A stretch of 9,003 nt of DNA from Ignavibacteria bacterium (GTDB lineage: Bacteria; Bacteroidota; Ignavibacteria; Tepidaquicellales; Tepidaquicellaceae), in NCBI GenBank assembly GCA_018058125.1, contig JAGPCH010000038.1, forward strand, positions 1 through 9,003, written 5' to 3'. Positions 1 through 6,230 of this stretch are shown here, piece by piece. The first letter of the stretch is position 1. Every line of letters starts with the position of its first letter. Below the pieces are notes generated by a model. That model was not told the origin of the DNA and searched no databases. It was given only the letters and a program-made list of their open reading frames with translations. A program made the position numbers and the translations under genes.

Positions 1-161
1 TTAATATTGAAATTATCCCTGTCTTCTGTAATGTTAACTTTTGGTGTGTAGCTTTTAGTAAGATTCATGTTTTCCCAGTTACTGAAAAGTTGGTTTCCGA
101 AAACTGAATTTAATGTTTCATTTAAAAGATCGTTGTTTTTTTTGAATTTAACTACGTTCAT
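1..161 (-). CDS. Small heat-shock protein (Hsp20/alpha-crystallin family), N-terminal part, cut by window edge
   Basis: Reading leftward from the ATG at 161-159, 53 codons remain before the window ends. The product starts MNVVKFKKNNDLLNETLNSV and reaches ...SYTPKVNITEDRDNFNI. The stretch 'PKVNITEDRDNFNI' is the characteristic entry into the alpha-crystallin domain of bacterial Hsp20 chaperones (usual form P-x-V-[ND]-I-x-E-x-x-x-x-[FY]-x-[IVL]). The preceding ~40 residues, with a Phe/Trp-rich patch (FGNQLFSNWENM), fit the variable N-terminal arm. Such proteins are ATP-independent cytoplasmic holdases of about 140-150 residues, so roughly two thirds of the gene lies outside. The start is supported by a strong Shine-Dalgarno sequence AAGGAGA (minus strand, 174-168) six bases upstream. 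The upstream region carries a putative sigma-54 promoter and repeated activator sites. The family call rests on a short segment but the motif is clear. Confidence 0.82.
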   Translation of the reverse strand, partial: MNVVKFKKNNDLLNETLNSVFGNQLFSNWENMNLTKSYTPKVNITEDRDNFNI

Positions 162-217
162 GATTTATCTCCTTATTTATGTTAATGTTATTTTTGAGGG
201 TTGTTAGTTCATTCTTA

Positions 218-233
218 TACAAACTGCGTGCCA
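218..233 (-). promoter_or_regulatory. Putative sigma-54 (-24/-12) promoter of the small heat-shock gene
   Basis: On the minus strand this reads TGGCACG-CAGT-TTGTA. The -24 element matches the RpoN consensus TGGCACG at 7 of 7 positions. The N4 spacing is exact, and the -12 element TTGT differs from TTGC by the final C. The predicted start of transcription is near 207, giving a leader of about 46 nt that contains the AAGGAGA ribosome site. It is correctly oriented toward the Hsp20 gene and lies downstream of three repeated dyads in the usual enhancer range. The C to T change at -12 is the main weakness. No competing TTTG/TAnnTTTG promoter was seen in this leader. Confidence 0.62.
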
Positions 234-284
234 AAAGGAAAACTTTAAAATAGAGCTGAAAACTGAGTTTTTCAGATTTTTCTT

Positions 285-359
285 GTGAAATATTTGTCAC
301 TTTATTGAATTGAATGGAAGTGATGTGAAACATTCGTCAAAATAGTGAATTATTTGTCA
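285..359 (-). promoter_or_regulatory. Array of three 15-bp dyad repeats, probable enhancer (UAS) sites
   Basis: Plus-strand copies: GTGAAATATTTGTCA at 285-299, GTGAAACATTCGTCA at 325-339 and GTGAATTATTTGTCA at 345-359. All share GTGA-N8-TCA, so each is an imperfect dyad suited to a dimeric regulator. Starts are 40 and 20 bp apart, close to whole helical turns. The empty slot at 305-319 (TTGAATTGAATGGAA) keeps about 10 of 15 consensus positions and may be a decayed fourth copy. Relative to the predicted sigma-54 start near 207, the sites lie at about -78 to -152, the usual position for enhancer-binding protein sites. The regulator is not in the window. Confidence 0.6.
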
Positions 360-370
360 TTTTGGGTTTT

Positions 371-409
371 AAAAAAACAATCCGGATACTAAGTAAAAGC
401 ATCCGGATT
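371..409 (-). terminator. Intrinsic terminator after the Rieske gene
   Basis: On the minus strand, AATCCGGAT (409-401) pairs perfectly over nine bases with ATCCGGATT (387-379) across a 13-nt loop. It is followed by G and then seven T residues (377-371). It lies about 60 bp past the Rieske stop codon and separates that unit from the sigma-54 promoter region of the heat-shock gene on the same strand. Confidence 0.85.
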
Positions 410-468
410 CCAGAGAGTAAAATAATTATTTTTTAAAAAATTATTTTACAGTTATTGTTTAGTATTAT

Positions 469-909
469 TTAACTAATAGTTAGTGTGTTTTTTTCAGCAT
501 CGAAAGTAGCTTTATAGCTTTTCAGATTTTTCTTTGCCGGACCTTCGAGCACTTTGCCGGTAGAAGAATATGTCGATCCGTGACACGGGCATTCAAATCC
601 GTCACCGGTATAATCAACATCACATTTTTTATGCGAGCATACGATACTCAGCACCATGAATTTTGTATCACCTGTTCTTTTAATAAAATAATTGCCTGAG
701 ATAATATATCCTCCCACGCTTGCTAGCTCAGGATGATCGGAAATGTTTACTACCTTTGCCGCTGATGATTCTGTTTCGGATGCCGAAGTAATTGTAGCAT
801 CTGCAAAAAGTTTCTTTACATCCAACGCGCTCAGGGCTATTGTGCCGACAGCTATTGATTTGATTGATGTCTTTAAAAAGTCTCTTCTGTTAAAATTATC
901 TTTTTTCAT
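469..909 (-). CDS. Tat-exported Rieske [2Fe-2S] protein
   Basis: A 146-residue protein with an N-terminal twin-arginine signal (NRRDFLKTS, residues 7-15) followed by a hydrophobic segment (about 17-30), so it should be exported folded and be periplasmic or anchored by the uncleaved signal. The Rieske domain spans about 53-146. Box 1 is C-S-H-K-K-C (Cys91, His93, Cys96) and box 2 is C-P-C-H-G-S (Cys107, Cys109, His110, Ser112). By homology with bc1 Rieske proteins, Cys91/His93/Cys107/His110 bind the cluster and Cys96-Cys109 form the disulfide. Ser112 and Tyr114 are in the positions of the bc1 residues that hydrogen-bond to the cluster and raise its potential. No cytochrome b gene is adjacent, so a role as the bc complex subunit is not shown; a stand-alone electron carrier is equally possible. 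Last gene of a minus-strand unit, 46 bp after the cupredoxin gene. The ATG lacks a Shine-Dalgarno sequence. Confidence 0.92.
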   Translation of the reverse strand: MKKDNFNRRDFLKTSIKSIAVGTIALSALDVKKLFADATITSASETESSAAKVVNISDHPELASVGGYIISGNYFIKRTGDTKFMVLSIVCSHKKCDVDYTGDGFECPCHGSTYSSTGKVLEGPAKKNLKSYKATFDAEKNTLTIS

Positions 910-955
910 ATTTTGATTGTAGTTTATTTTTAAAATCTTTTTCGGATTGGTAAAA

Positions 956-1603
956 TTATTTTATCAGCAACATTTTTCGGGTTTGCACAAAATTTTCAGT
1001 TCTGATTGTATAATAATAAATTCCGCTGGTAAAGTTAACAGCATTCCAGTCGACCTTATAAGTGCCGGCGCTCATTCTTTCATTAACCAATGATGCAACT
1101 TCCTGTCCGCTGACATTATAAACACTTAAGCTTACATTAGAAGCTGACGGTATTGAGAAGTTAATATTGGTTACAGGATTAAACGGATTGGGATAATTCT
1201 GTGAAAGTTCGTAGCTGCTGACAAGTTCGGTTAGACTTGTTATTCCCGAAACTGCTGCATTTATATTTCCAGCCATGGACGGTGCATGAGGTTCGCAAAC
1301 ATAGTGATACAATCCGGCAACTGTTACTACATAAGTGAAAGTTGGATTTCCTGAGGTGAGCGGTGCATTCCATGCCGGAGCTCCAGCCGGTCTTGTGGAT
1401 CCTTCGGAACCGTCACAGGTCGTTGTATGACTTCCGCCTGTCCTGGTCCATTTAATTGTATCGCCAACAGTCACATTGATATTAGCAGGGATAAACACAT
1501 TGCCTGAAGTAGCTGATATATTATGTGTTGTTGAATAAGAATTTGTTGTATTAATCAACAGCATCAAAACTAATAACAACATAAGGTTTTTAATTTTTTT
1601 CAT
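956..1603 (-). CDS. Secreted cupredoxin (type 1 copper protein) with T9SS type A sorting domain
   Basis: 215 residues in three parts. Residues 1 to about 22 are a Sec signal peptide (MKKIKNLMLLLVLMLL). About 26-118 is a plastocyanin/azurin-like cupredoxin domain with Cu ligands His59 (GGSH), Cys103 and His106 (YVCEPH) and Met110. About 134-215 is a Por-type C-terminal sorting domain beginning NYPNPFNPVTNINFSIP and ending in a basic RKMLLIK tail. The protein should cross the outer membrane through the type IX system and be released or attached at the surface, placing a one-electron copper carrier outside the cell. The ligand loop C-x2-H-x3-M is one residue shorter than in plastocyanin and one longer than in amicyanin. 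A second cysteine (Cys63) follows the first ligand histidine. The gene sits 27 bp after the Fn3 gene and 46 bp before the Rieske gene. There is no Shine-Dalgarno sequence before the ATG. The physiological partner is unknown. Confidence 0.9.
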   Translation of the reverse strand: MKKIKNLMLLLVLMLLINTTNSYSTTHNISATSGNVFIPANINVTVGDTIKWTRTGGSHTTTCDGSEGSTRPAGAPAWNAPLTSGNPTFTYVVTVAGLYHYVCEPHAPSMAGNINAAVSGITSLTELVSSYELSQNYPNPFNPVTNINFSIPSASNVSLSVYNVSGQEVASLVNERMSAGTYKVDWNAVNFTSGIYYYTIRTENFVQTRKMLLIK

Positions 1604-1630
1604 TTTAGTTTAATTTTAAGTTAGTATTAT

Positions 1631-2572
1631 TTATTTAATTAAGATCATTTTTTTTGTTTCGGTAAAATTATCAGATTCCAGTCTGTAGAAATAGACTCCA
1701 CCTGTATAGTTTTCAGCATTCCATCTCACATTATAAGATCCGGGAAGCAGCCTCTGACTTACTAGTGTTTCAAGTTCTTTTCCGATGGAATTATAAATTT
1801 TTAATATTACAAATGCATTCTTTGATATTCCAAAAGAAATATTAGTTGAAGGATTAAAAGGATTAGGATAATTATCATGCAGATAGAAATTTTCAGATAT
1901 CAGATTTGTCTGATTAATAATATTCGTACTTTTCTGAGTATATGCTGAAACCGTATTTGAAAAATCGGATAAACCGAAATTATTATAAGCACAGACCTTG
2001 TAAAAGTACAGATTATCCGGAGTCAGTCCGACTTCCTGATAAGTAAGTATATCCGTTCCGACAGTATCTATGTAAGTGAAAACCACTTCATCCTGCAAAC
2101 GTCTGGCAATGATAAATCCCGACTCATTTACTGAGTTGTCTTCCCAATTTATAGTAATACTTGTAGATGTGGTATCCGTTATGTTCAGATTTGACGGAGC
2201 CATTGGAATATTATTAGTATCAATTATTGCCGTAGTGAAGGCAATGTTTGAGTAATCAGATCTTAATGAGCCAGAATAAGCATATACTCGGTAGTAGTAA
2301 GTTACATTATTTGTAACCCAATAATCAAAGAACTGTCTGCTGTTCATATTAGCCGAACCGATTACTTCCCAGCCTGATGCAGTATCAGGAGAATAAGAAC
2401 GCTCGATATAAAACCCCTGTTCATTATTCGAATTGTCATCCCATTTGACTTTTATATAGCTGAATTCTTCCGGCTCTGCTTCAAGATTAGAAGGCGCTGT
2501 AATTGTCTGGGCTTGAGAGCTGCTGAAAAACAATAACGCTAATATTAATGATTGTAAAATAATTTTTAACAC
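1631..2572 (-). CDS. Secreted protein with two fibronectin type III domains and T9SS type A sorting domain
   Basis: 313 residues. A Sec signal peptide (MLKIILQSLILALLFFSSSQA) probably ends after Ala21. Two Fn3 domains follow at about 25-115 and 125-212; both open with APSNL and carry a W-x-DNS-x-NE-x-GF-x-I-x-R motif (Trp44, Trp143) and Tyr-rich F-strand regions (YYYRVYAYS, YFYKVCAYN). A type A sorting domain spans about 230-313, starting NYPNPFNPSTNISF and ending TKKMILIK. No catalytic domain is visible; the protein is probably a structural or adhesive surface component, and its partner is unknown. The start is GTG (2572-2570), chosen because GGGAG (minus strand, about 2588-2584) lies 10-11 bases upstream, the signal peptide starts there, and the next in-frame Met is residue 76. 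First gene of the unit with the cupredoxin and Rieske genes. Confidence 0.88.
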   Translation of the reverse strand: MLKIILQSLILALLFFSSSQAQTITAPSNLEAEPEEFSYIKVKWDDNSNNEQGFYIERSYSPDTASGWEVIGSANMNSRQFFDYWVTNNVTYYYRVYAYSGSLRSDYSNIAFTTAIIDTNNIPMAPSNLNITDTTSTSITINWEDNSVNESGFIIARRLQDEVVFTYIDTVGTDILTYQEVGLTPDNLYFYKVCAYNNFGLSDFSNTVSAYTQKSTNIINQTNLISENFYLHDNYPNPFNPSTNISFGISKNAFVILKIYNSIGKELETLVSQRLLPGSYNVRWNAENYTGGVYFYRLESDNFTETKKMILIK

Positions 2573-2644
2573 TTTTTATTTTCTCCCTGGTTTAGAATTA
2601 ATTATTTTTTAGTTCTTGAAATTTTTTGTTTAATTAATTTAACT

Positions 2645-2676
2645 CAAAAATATGATTATTGATAAAGACAAACAAA
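2645..2676 (-). promoter_or_regulatory. Bacteroidota-type sigma-A promoter for the Fn3-cupredoxin-Rieske unit
   Basis: On the minus strand, TTTG (2676-2673) is followed after 20 bases by TATTTTTG (2652-2645), matching the Bacteroidota housekeeping consensus TTTG-N19-21-TAnnTTTG at every specified position. Transcription should begin around 2640, giving a leader of roughly 65 nt before the GTG start at 2572. No similarly good plus-strand promoter was found in the same divergent region (2573-2786). Confidence 0.6.
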
Positions 2677-2722
2677 TAAAAATTCTATTATCCGTAGGAT
2701 TCAAATTTCTTTAAGAATTGAA

Positions 2723-2743
2723 ATTGAAATTGATTATTTCAAT
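2723..2743. repeat. Inverted repeat in the divergent intergenic region
   Basis: ATTGAAAT (2723-2730) and ATTTCAAT (2736-2743) form a perfect 8-bp inverted repeat around a 5-nt spacer (TGATT). No T-run follows, so it is not a terminator. It lies between the Fn3 and TPR-like gene starts and could be an operator, but AT-rich sequence makes chance inverted repeats common. Confidence 0.35.
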
Positions 2744-2758
2744 ATTGAACTACCGAAG

Positions 2759-2772
2759 TTAAACCGGTTTAA
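2759..2772. promoter_or_regulatory. Perfect 14-bp palindrome just upstream of the TPR-like gene
   Basis: TTAAACCGGTTTAA is a perfect palindrome ending 14 bases before the ATG at 2787, where a ribosome site or operator would lie. The GC core (CCGG) flanked by A/T arms is typical of a dimeric repressor site. No Shine-Dalgarno sequence is present between it and the start codon. The function is inferred from symmetry and position only. Confidence 0.4.
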
Positions 2773-2786
2773 TTTATTACGAATCA

Positions 2787-4325
2787 ATGAAAGTAACGGA
2801 TGACTTGTTTCAACTGATCAAATCCCTTGATCAGTCAGAAAAAAGATATTTCAAAATATTTGCGACCATGCATATTAAAGGCAGTGACGAGAATAAATAC
2901 GTAAAGTTGTTTGATGCGATCGACAGACAATCCGTCTACGATGAAGATACGATCAGAAAAGAGTTTAAAAAAGAGAAATTCTTAAAGCAGCTTCATGTTG
3001 CAAAAAATTATTTATACAATAATATCCTCAAGAGTCTGAGACAATTCCATTCTGAGAAATCAAAGCTTAATGAACTGATGGACATACTCAGGGACGTTCA
3101 GATCCTGTATGATAAATCCCTGTTCAAGCAATGCCGGAAACTTCTCGACAAAGCAAAGAAGATTGCATATACATATGAAAAGCATTCGCACATACTTGCC
3201 GTCCTTGACTGGGAAAAGACTCTTGCCCGCACAAGCGCATATGCTAACTCCAGCGAAAAAGATCTAATGGAGTTTTACAGTGAGATAAATGAAACAGTGG
3301 AAAGACTTATAAATATCAATGAATACTGGAGGCTTACCATGGAATCTTTTCTTCTCAGAAAAAAACAGGGCGAGATAAGGGATAAGAAGGATCTTAATAA
3401 ATTCAATGAAATTATAAATCATCCTCTTCTGCAGGATGAAAAAAAAGCAACAAGTTTTCAGTCCAAGACTTTTTATTTTAATATAAAAGGACTCTATTAT
3501 CTTACAAATAAGGATTATAAGAATCTTCTGATCTACTGTAAAAAGCTCGTTGATCATCTTGAGAATAATCCGGTTCTTTTAAAAGAAGATAATTACATAG
3601 CATCAATCTATAATCTTCTGCTCGTACAGATAGAAATGAAAAAATTTGATGATGCGCTGAAGACCATCAAGAAACTCAGGGATTTTAAATCGAATTCTCC
3701 TGTCATGCAGGCCAGGATCTTTGTGACCTCTTATGATACAGAACTGAATCTGTATCTTAAAACAGGTGAATTTGAAAAAGGAATTGATCTGATCAAAGAT
3801 ATTGAAGAGGGTCTGAACAGATTAAAAGAGAAAATAAATAAAGAATCCGAAGCATTGTTTTCTTACAATATTGCATATCTTTATTTTGGATTAGGTGAAT
3901 ATAATGATTCCTTAAAATGGATAAACAAAATAATCAATGACAAGGAGCTTACGATCCGTGAAGATATTCAATGCTTTGCAAGAATTCTGAATCTCCTGAT
4001 TCATTTCGAACTCGGAAACTACGATCTCATCGAATACATCATGAAATCAACACGAAGATATCTTTCCAATAAGAACAAGCTGAATAAGTTTGAACTGATA
4101 ATTCTGAATCACATAAAAAAACTTATCACGGCAGGTGTAGACGATGACAAAATGTATATCATTCATGAATGGAAAAAAGAGCTGAATAAAATATCAGATG
4201 ACATACTTGAGATCAAAGCTTTCGAATATTTTGATTTCATTTCTTGGCTTGAAAGTAAGCTGGAGAAGAAGAGCTTTATGGAAACAGTTAAAGGTAAAAA
4301 AAAACAGATTATTCTTAAAAACTAA
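2787..4325 (+). CDS. TPR-like all-helical protein of unknown function
   Basis: 512 residues, rich in Lys, Leu, Ile and Asn, with no signal peptide or membrane segment, so probably cytoplasmic. The N-terminus (DDLFQLIKSLDQSEKRYFKIFA, then KYVKLFDAI) resembles the start of a family of uncharacterised ~500-residue proteins common in Bacteroidota and Ignavibacteria; I know this from general familiarity and no function is assigned. From about residue 225 onward, helix pairs resemble degenerate tetratricopeptide repeats: about 226-258, 269-301, 313-345, 355-385 (NIAYLYFGLGEYNDSLKWIN, the clearest) and 395-425. This suggests a helical solenoid that binds a partner protein. The C-terminus is strongly basic (KGKKKQIILKN). 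The ATG was chosen because the conserved N-terminal motif starts there; it has no Shine-Dalgarno sequence. The SulP transporter gene begins 40 bp downstream, so co-transcription is possible. Confidence 0.75.
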   Translation: MKVTDDLFQLIKSLDQSEKRYFKIFATMHIKGSDENKYVKLFDAIDRQSVYDEDTIRKEFKKEKFLKQLHVAKNYLYNNILKSLRQFHSEKSKLNELMDILRDVQILYDKSLFKQCRKLLDKAKKIAYTYEKHSHILAVLDWEKTLARTSAYANSSEKDLMEFYSEINETVERLININEYWRLTMESFLLRKKQGEIRDKKDLNKFNEIINHPLLQDEKKATSFQSKTFYFNIKGLYYLTNKDYKNLLIYCKKLVDHLENNPVLLKEDNYIASIYNLLLVQIEMKKFDDALKTIKKLRDFKSNSPVMQARIFVTSYDTELNLYLKTGEFEKGIDLIKDIEEGLNRLKEKINKESEALFSYNIAYLYFGLGEYNDSLKWINKIINDKELTIREDIQCFARILNLLIHFELGNYDLIEYIMKSTRRYLSNKNKLNKFELIILNHIKKLITAGVDDDKMYIIHEWKKELNKISDDILEIKAFEYFDFISWLESKLEKKSFMETVKGKKKQIILKN

Positions 4326-4365
4326 TGATAAGTCAAATTTCGGTCTCTGCATATAAAAATTTCAT

Positions 4366-6063
4366 ATGTTAATACCTAAGCTTTTCACAACCCTAAAATC
4401 TTATACACGGCAACAGTTTTATAAAGATTTTTCATCCGGAATAATAGTTGGAATTGTAGCATTGCCGCTTGCTATAGCTTTTGGAATAGCATCAGGTGTC
4501 TCTCCCGAAAAAGGTTTATTCACTGCTGTAATTGCGGGTTTCATAATATCAGCTCTGGGAGGAAGCAAGGTGCAGATCGGGGGACCTACGGGAGCGTTCA
4601 TCGTGATAGTGTATGGAATTGTGCAGATGTACGGTCTTGACGGGCTTATGATAGCAACCATCATGGCCGGTGTAATTCTGATCATAATGGGACTTGTCAA
4701 GCTCGGGACTCTTATAAAATTCATACCATTACCTCTTATCACGGGATTTACCTCTGGAATAGCTTTGATAATTTTTACAACCCAGATAAAGGATCTCCTC
4801 GGATTGAAGATAGATTCACTTCCGTCCGAATTCCTGATGAAGATCCCGGTATATGTGGAAAGTATTTCATCTTTTAATCCCGATACAATACTCATCTCTG
4901 CAATAACTTTAGCGGTTATAATATTATTTCCATACATAACAAGAAAGATCCCGGGAATTTTTGTAGCACTGATAGCAGGAACTTTGATAACTTCGATATT
5001 CGGATTGAATGTAGAAACGATAAGCTCAAAGTTCGGAGCTATTCCGGACACTATTCCAGCTCCTTCAATGCCTGAATTTACTTATGACAAAGTTTATGCT
5101 CTCATCGGACCGGCTTTTACCATTGCATTATTAGCTGCAATAGAGTCTCTGCTCAGCGCAGTAGTGGCGGACGGAATGACCGGAGGAAAACACCGTTCTA
5201 ATATGGAGCTTATAGCTAACGGAATTGCCAATATTGCATCACCAATATTCGGAGGAATACCTGCTACCGGGGCTTTGGCAAGAACCGTAACGAATATCCG
5301 AAGCGGCGGAAAGACTCCAATTGCCGGAATGACACACTCCGTAGTCCTGTTGCTTATAATGTTCTTTTTCGGACAATATGCAGGAATGATCCCGCTTTGC
5401 GTACTGGCTTCAATACTGGTAGTGGTATCATATAATATGTTTGACTGGAGAGAGTTCAGATCTCAGCTTAAAATGCCAAAAAGTGATGTACTTGTACTGA
5501 TATCCACCTTTTGTCTTACAATTTTATTCGATCTGACAGTAGCTATAGAGATCGGTATGATAATGTCGGCTTTCCTTTTTATGAACAGAATGGCAAATGT
5601 AGCAAACATAGGAATAATTACACGGGAGTTTGATGACAGGGATGAGAATACCGGATCGGAAGATATTCCTGAAAATATTATTCAGGGTAAGGATATTCCG
5701 AAAGGGGTTATAATCTATGAGGTTAACGGTCCGTTCTTTTTCGGAGCTGCAAGTAAATTTAAGGAAACAATCAGATTGGTTGAAAATAAATCCGCCATAC
5801 TTATTCTCAGACTGAGGAATGTACCTGCAATTGATGCAACAGGACTTGCAACAATTGAAGACATTTATGAAGAATGTAAGAGAAACAGATCTGTACTTAT
5901 ACTTTCAGGAATGCATGCCCAGCCTCTGTTTGCCGCAGAAAAATCCGGATTACTGAAAAAGATAGGAGACGCAAATATATTAGGAAATATTGAAGATTCA
6001 ATTTTGAGGGCTAATGAGATATTAAGCAAAAAGACCGACAGGTCAGATCAATATGAGGGTTAA
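4366..6063 (+). CDS. SulP family anion transporter with C-terminal STAS domain
   Basis: 565 residues. The membrane part (about 20-415, some 10-14 segments) starts with the family signature DFSSGIIVGIVALPLAIAFG and includes GGPTGAFIV (72-80), the AAIESLLSA segment with Glu260, and GIPATGALARTVTNIRSGG (297-315), all typical of SulP/SLC26 carriers. A cytoplasmic STAS domain spans about 446-553, with the usual IDATG loop (Asp490). Members move sulfate, bicarbonate or other anions, often with Na+ or H+. The substrate cannot be read from the sequence and no sulfate-assimilation or carbonic anhydrase gene is nearby. The length is normal for the family. The ATG at 4366 places the conserved N-terminus correctly, though only an A/T-rich leader precedes it. 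No clear terminator was seen in the 167 bp downstream. Confidence 0.93.
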   Translation: MLIPKLFTTLKSYTRQQFYKDFSSGIIVGIVALPLAIAFGIASGVSPEKGLFTAVIAGFIISALGGSKVQIGGPTGAFIVIVYGIVQMYGLDGLMIATIMAGVILIIMGLVKLGTLIKFIPLPLITGFTSGIALIIFTTQIKDLLGLKIDSLPSEFLMKIPVYVESISSFNPDTILISAITLAVIILFPYITRKIPGIFVALIAGTLITSIFGLNVETISSKFGAIPDTIPAPSMPEFTYDKVYALIGPAFTIALLAAIESLLSAVVADGMTGGKHRSNMELIANGIANIASPIFGGIPATGALARTVTNIRSGGKTPIAGMTHSVVLLLIMFFFGQYAGMIPLCVLASILVVVSYNMFDWREFRSQLKMPKSDVLVLISTFCLTILFDLTVAIEIGMIMSAFLFMNRMANVANIGIITREFDDRDENTGSEDIPENIIQGKDIPKGVIIYEVNGPFFFGAASKFKETIRLVENKSAILILRLRNVPAIDATGLATIEDIYEECKRNRSVLILSGMHAQPLFAAEKSGLLKKIGDANILGNIEDSILRANEILSKKTDRSDQYEG

Positions 6064-6230
6064 TGTATTCCTGATAATGGAAAACTGATTTTATTCAATA
6101 TTGCATCAGGTAAGAATTGCGGAAAAGCCGTTCACTCATGCAATTACAATTTTTAGATTTCTATTAAAATAATGGTTTGCTAAATTAATAGTTCGAATTT
6201 TAAATCTAACAAAAAAACAGAAAGGTAATA

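Noticed and set aside
162..207. RNA thermosensor (ROSE or fourU type) in the Hsp20 leader
   Set aside because: The only pairing found between the leader and the AAGGAGA ribosome site is about three base pairs, with no stable hairpin masking the start.
148..333. 61-codon minus-strand open frame upstream of the Hsp20 gene
   Set aside because: It overlaps the sigma-54 promoter, one of the dyad repeats and the Hsp20 start in another frame, has no ribosome site, and its product resembles nothing known.
285..359. Short repeats that might suggest a CRISPR array
   Set aside because: The repeats are 15 bp and diverged with 5-25-bp gaps, far too short for CRISPR repeats and spacers; they fit protein-binding sites.
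1179..1373. 64-codon minus-strand frame inside the cupredoxin gene
   Set aside because: An alternative frame of the same strand region, overlapping the copper-ligand and sorting-domain coding sequence, which is clearly the real frame.
3264..3557. 97-codon open frame antisense to the TPR-like gene
   Set aside because: A shadow frame in AT-rich coding sequence; no ribosome site and no recognisable protein features.
4419..5051. 210-codon open frame antisense to the SulP gene
   Set aside because: It lies wholly inside a well-supported transporter gene on the other strand. Its composition follows the complementary codons of membrane segments and it shows no domain of its own.
6064..6230. Terminator or promoter between the SulP and isocitrate dehydrogenase genes
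   Set aside because: Only weak 6-bp inverted repeats with long loops and no T-run were seen, and no TTTG/TAnnTTTG or TTGACA/TATAAT pair at a proper spacing. The ribosome site of the next gene is the only supportable element.
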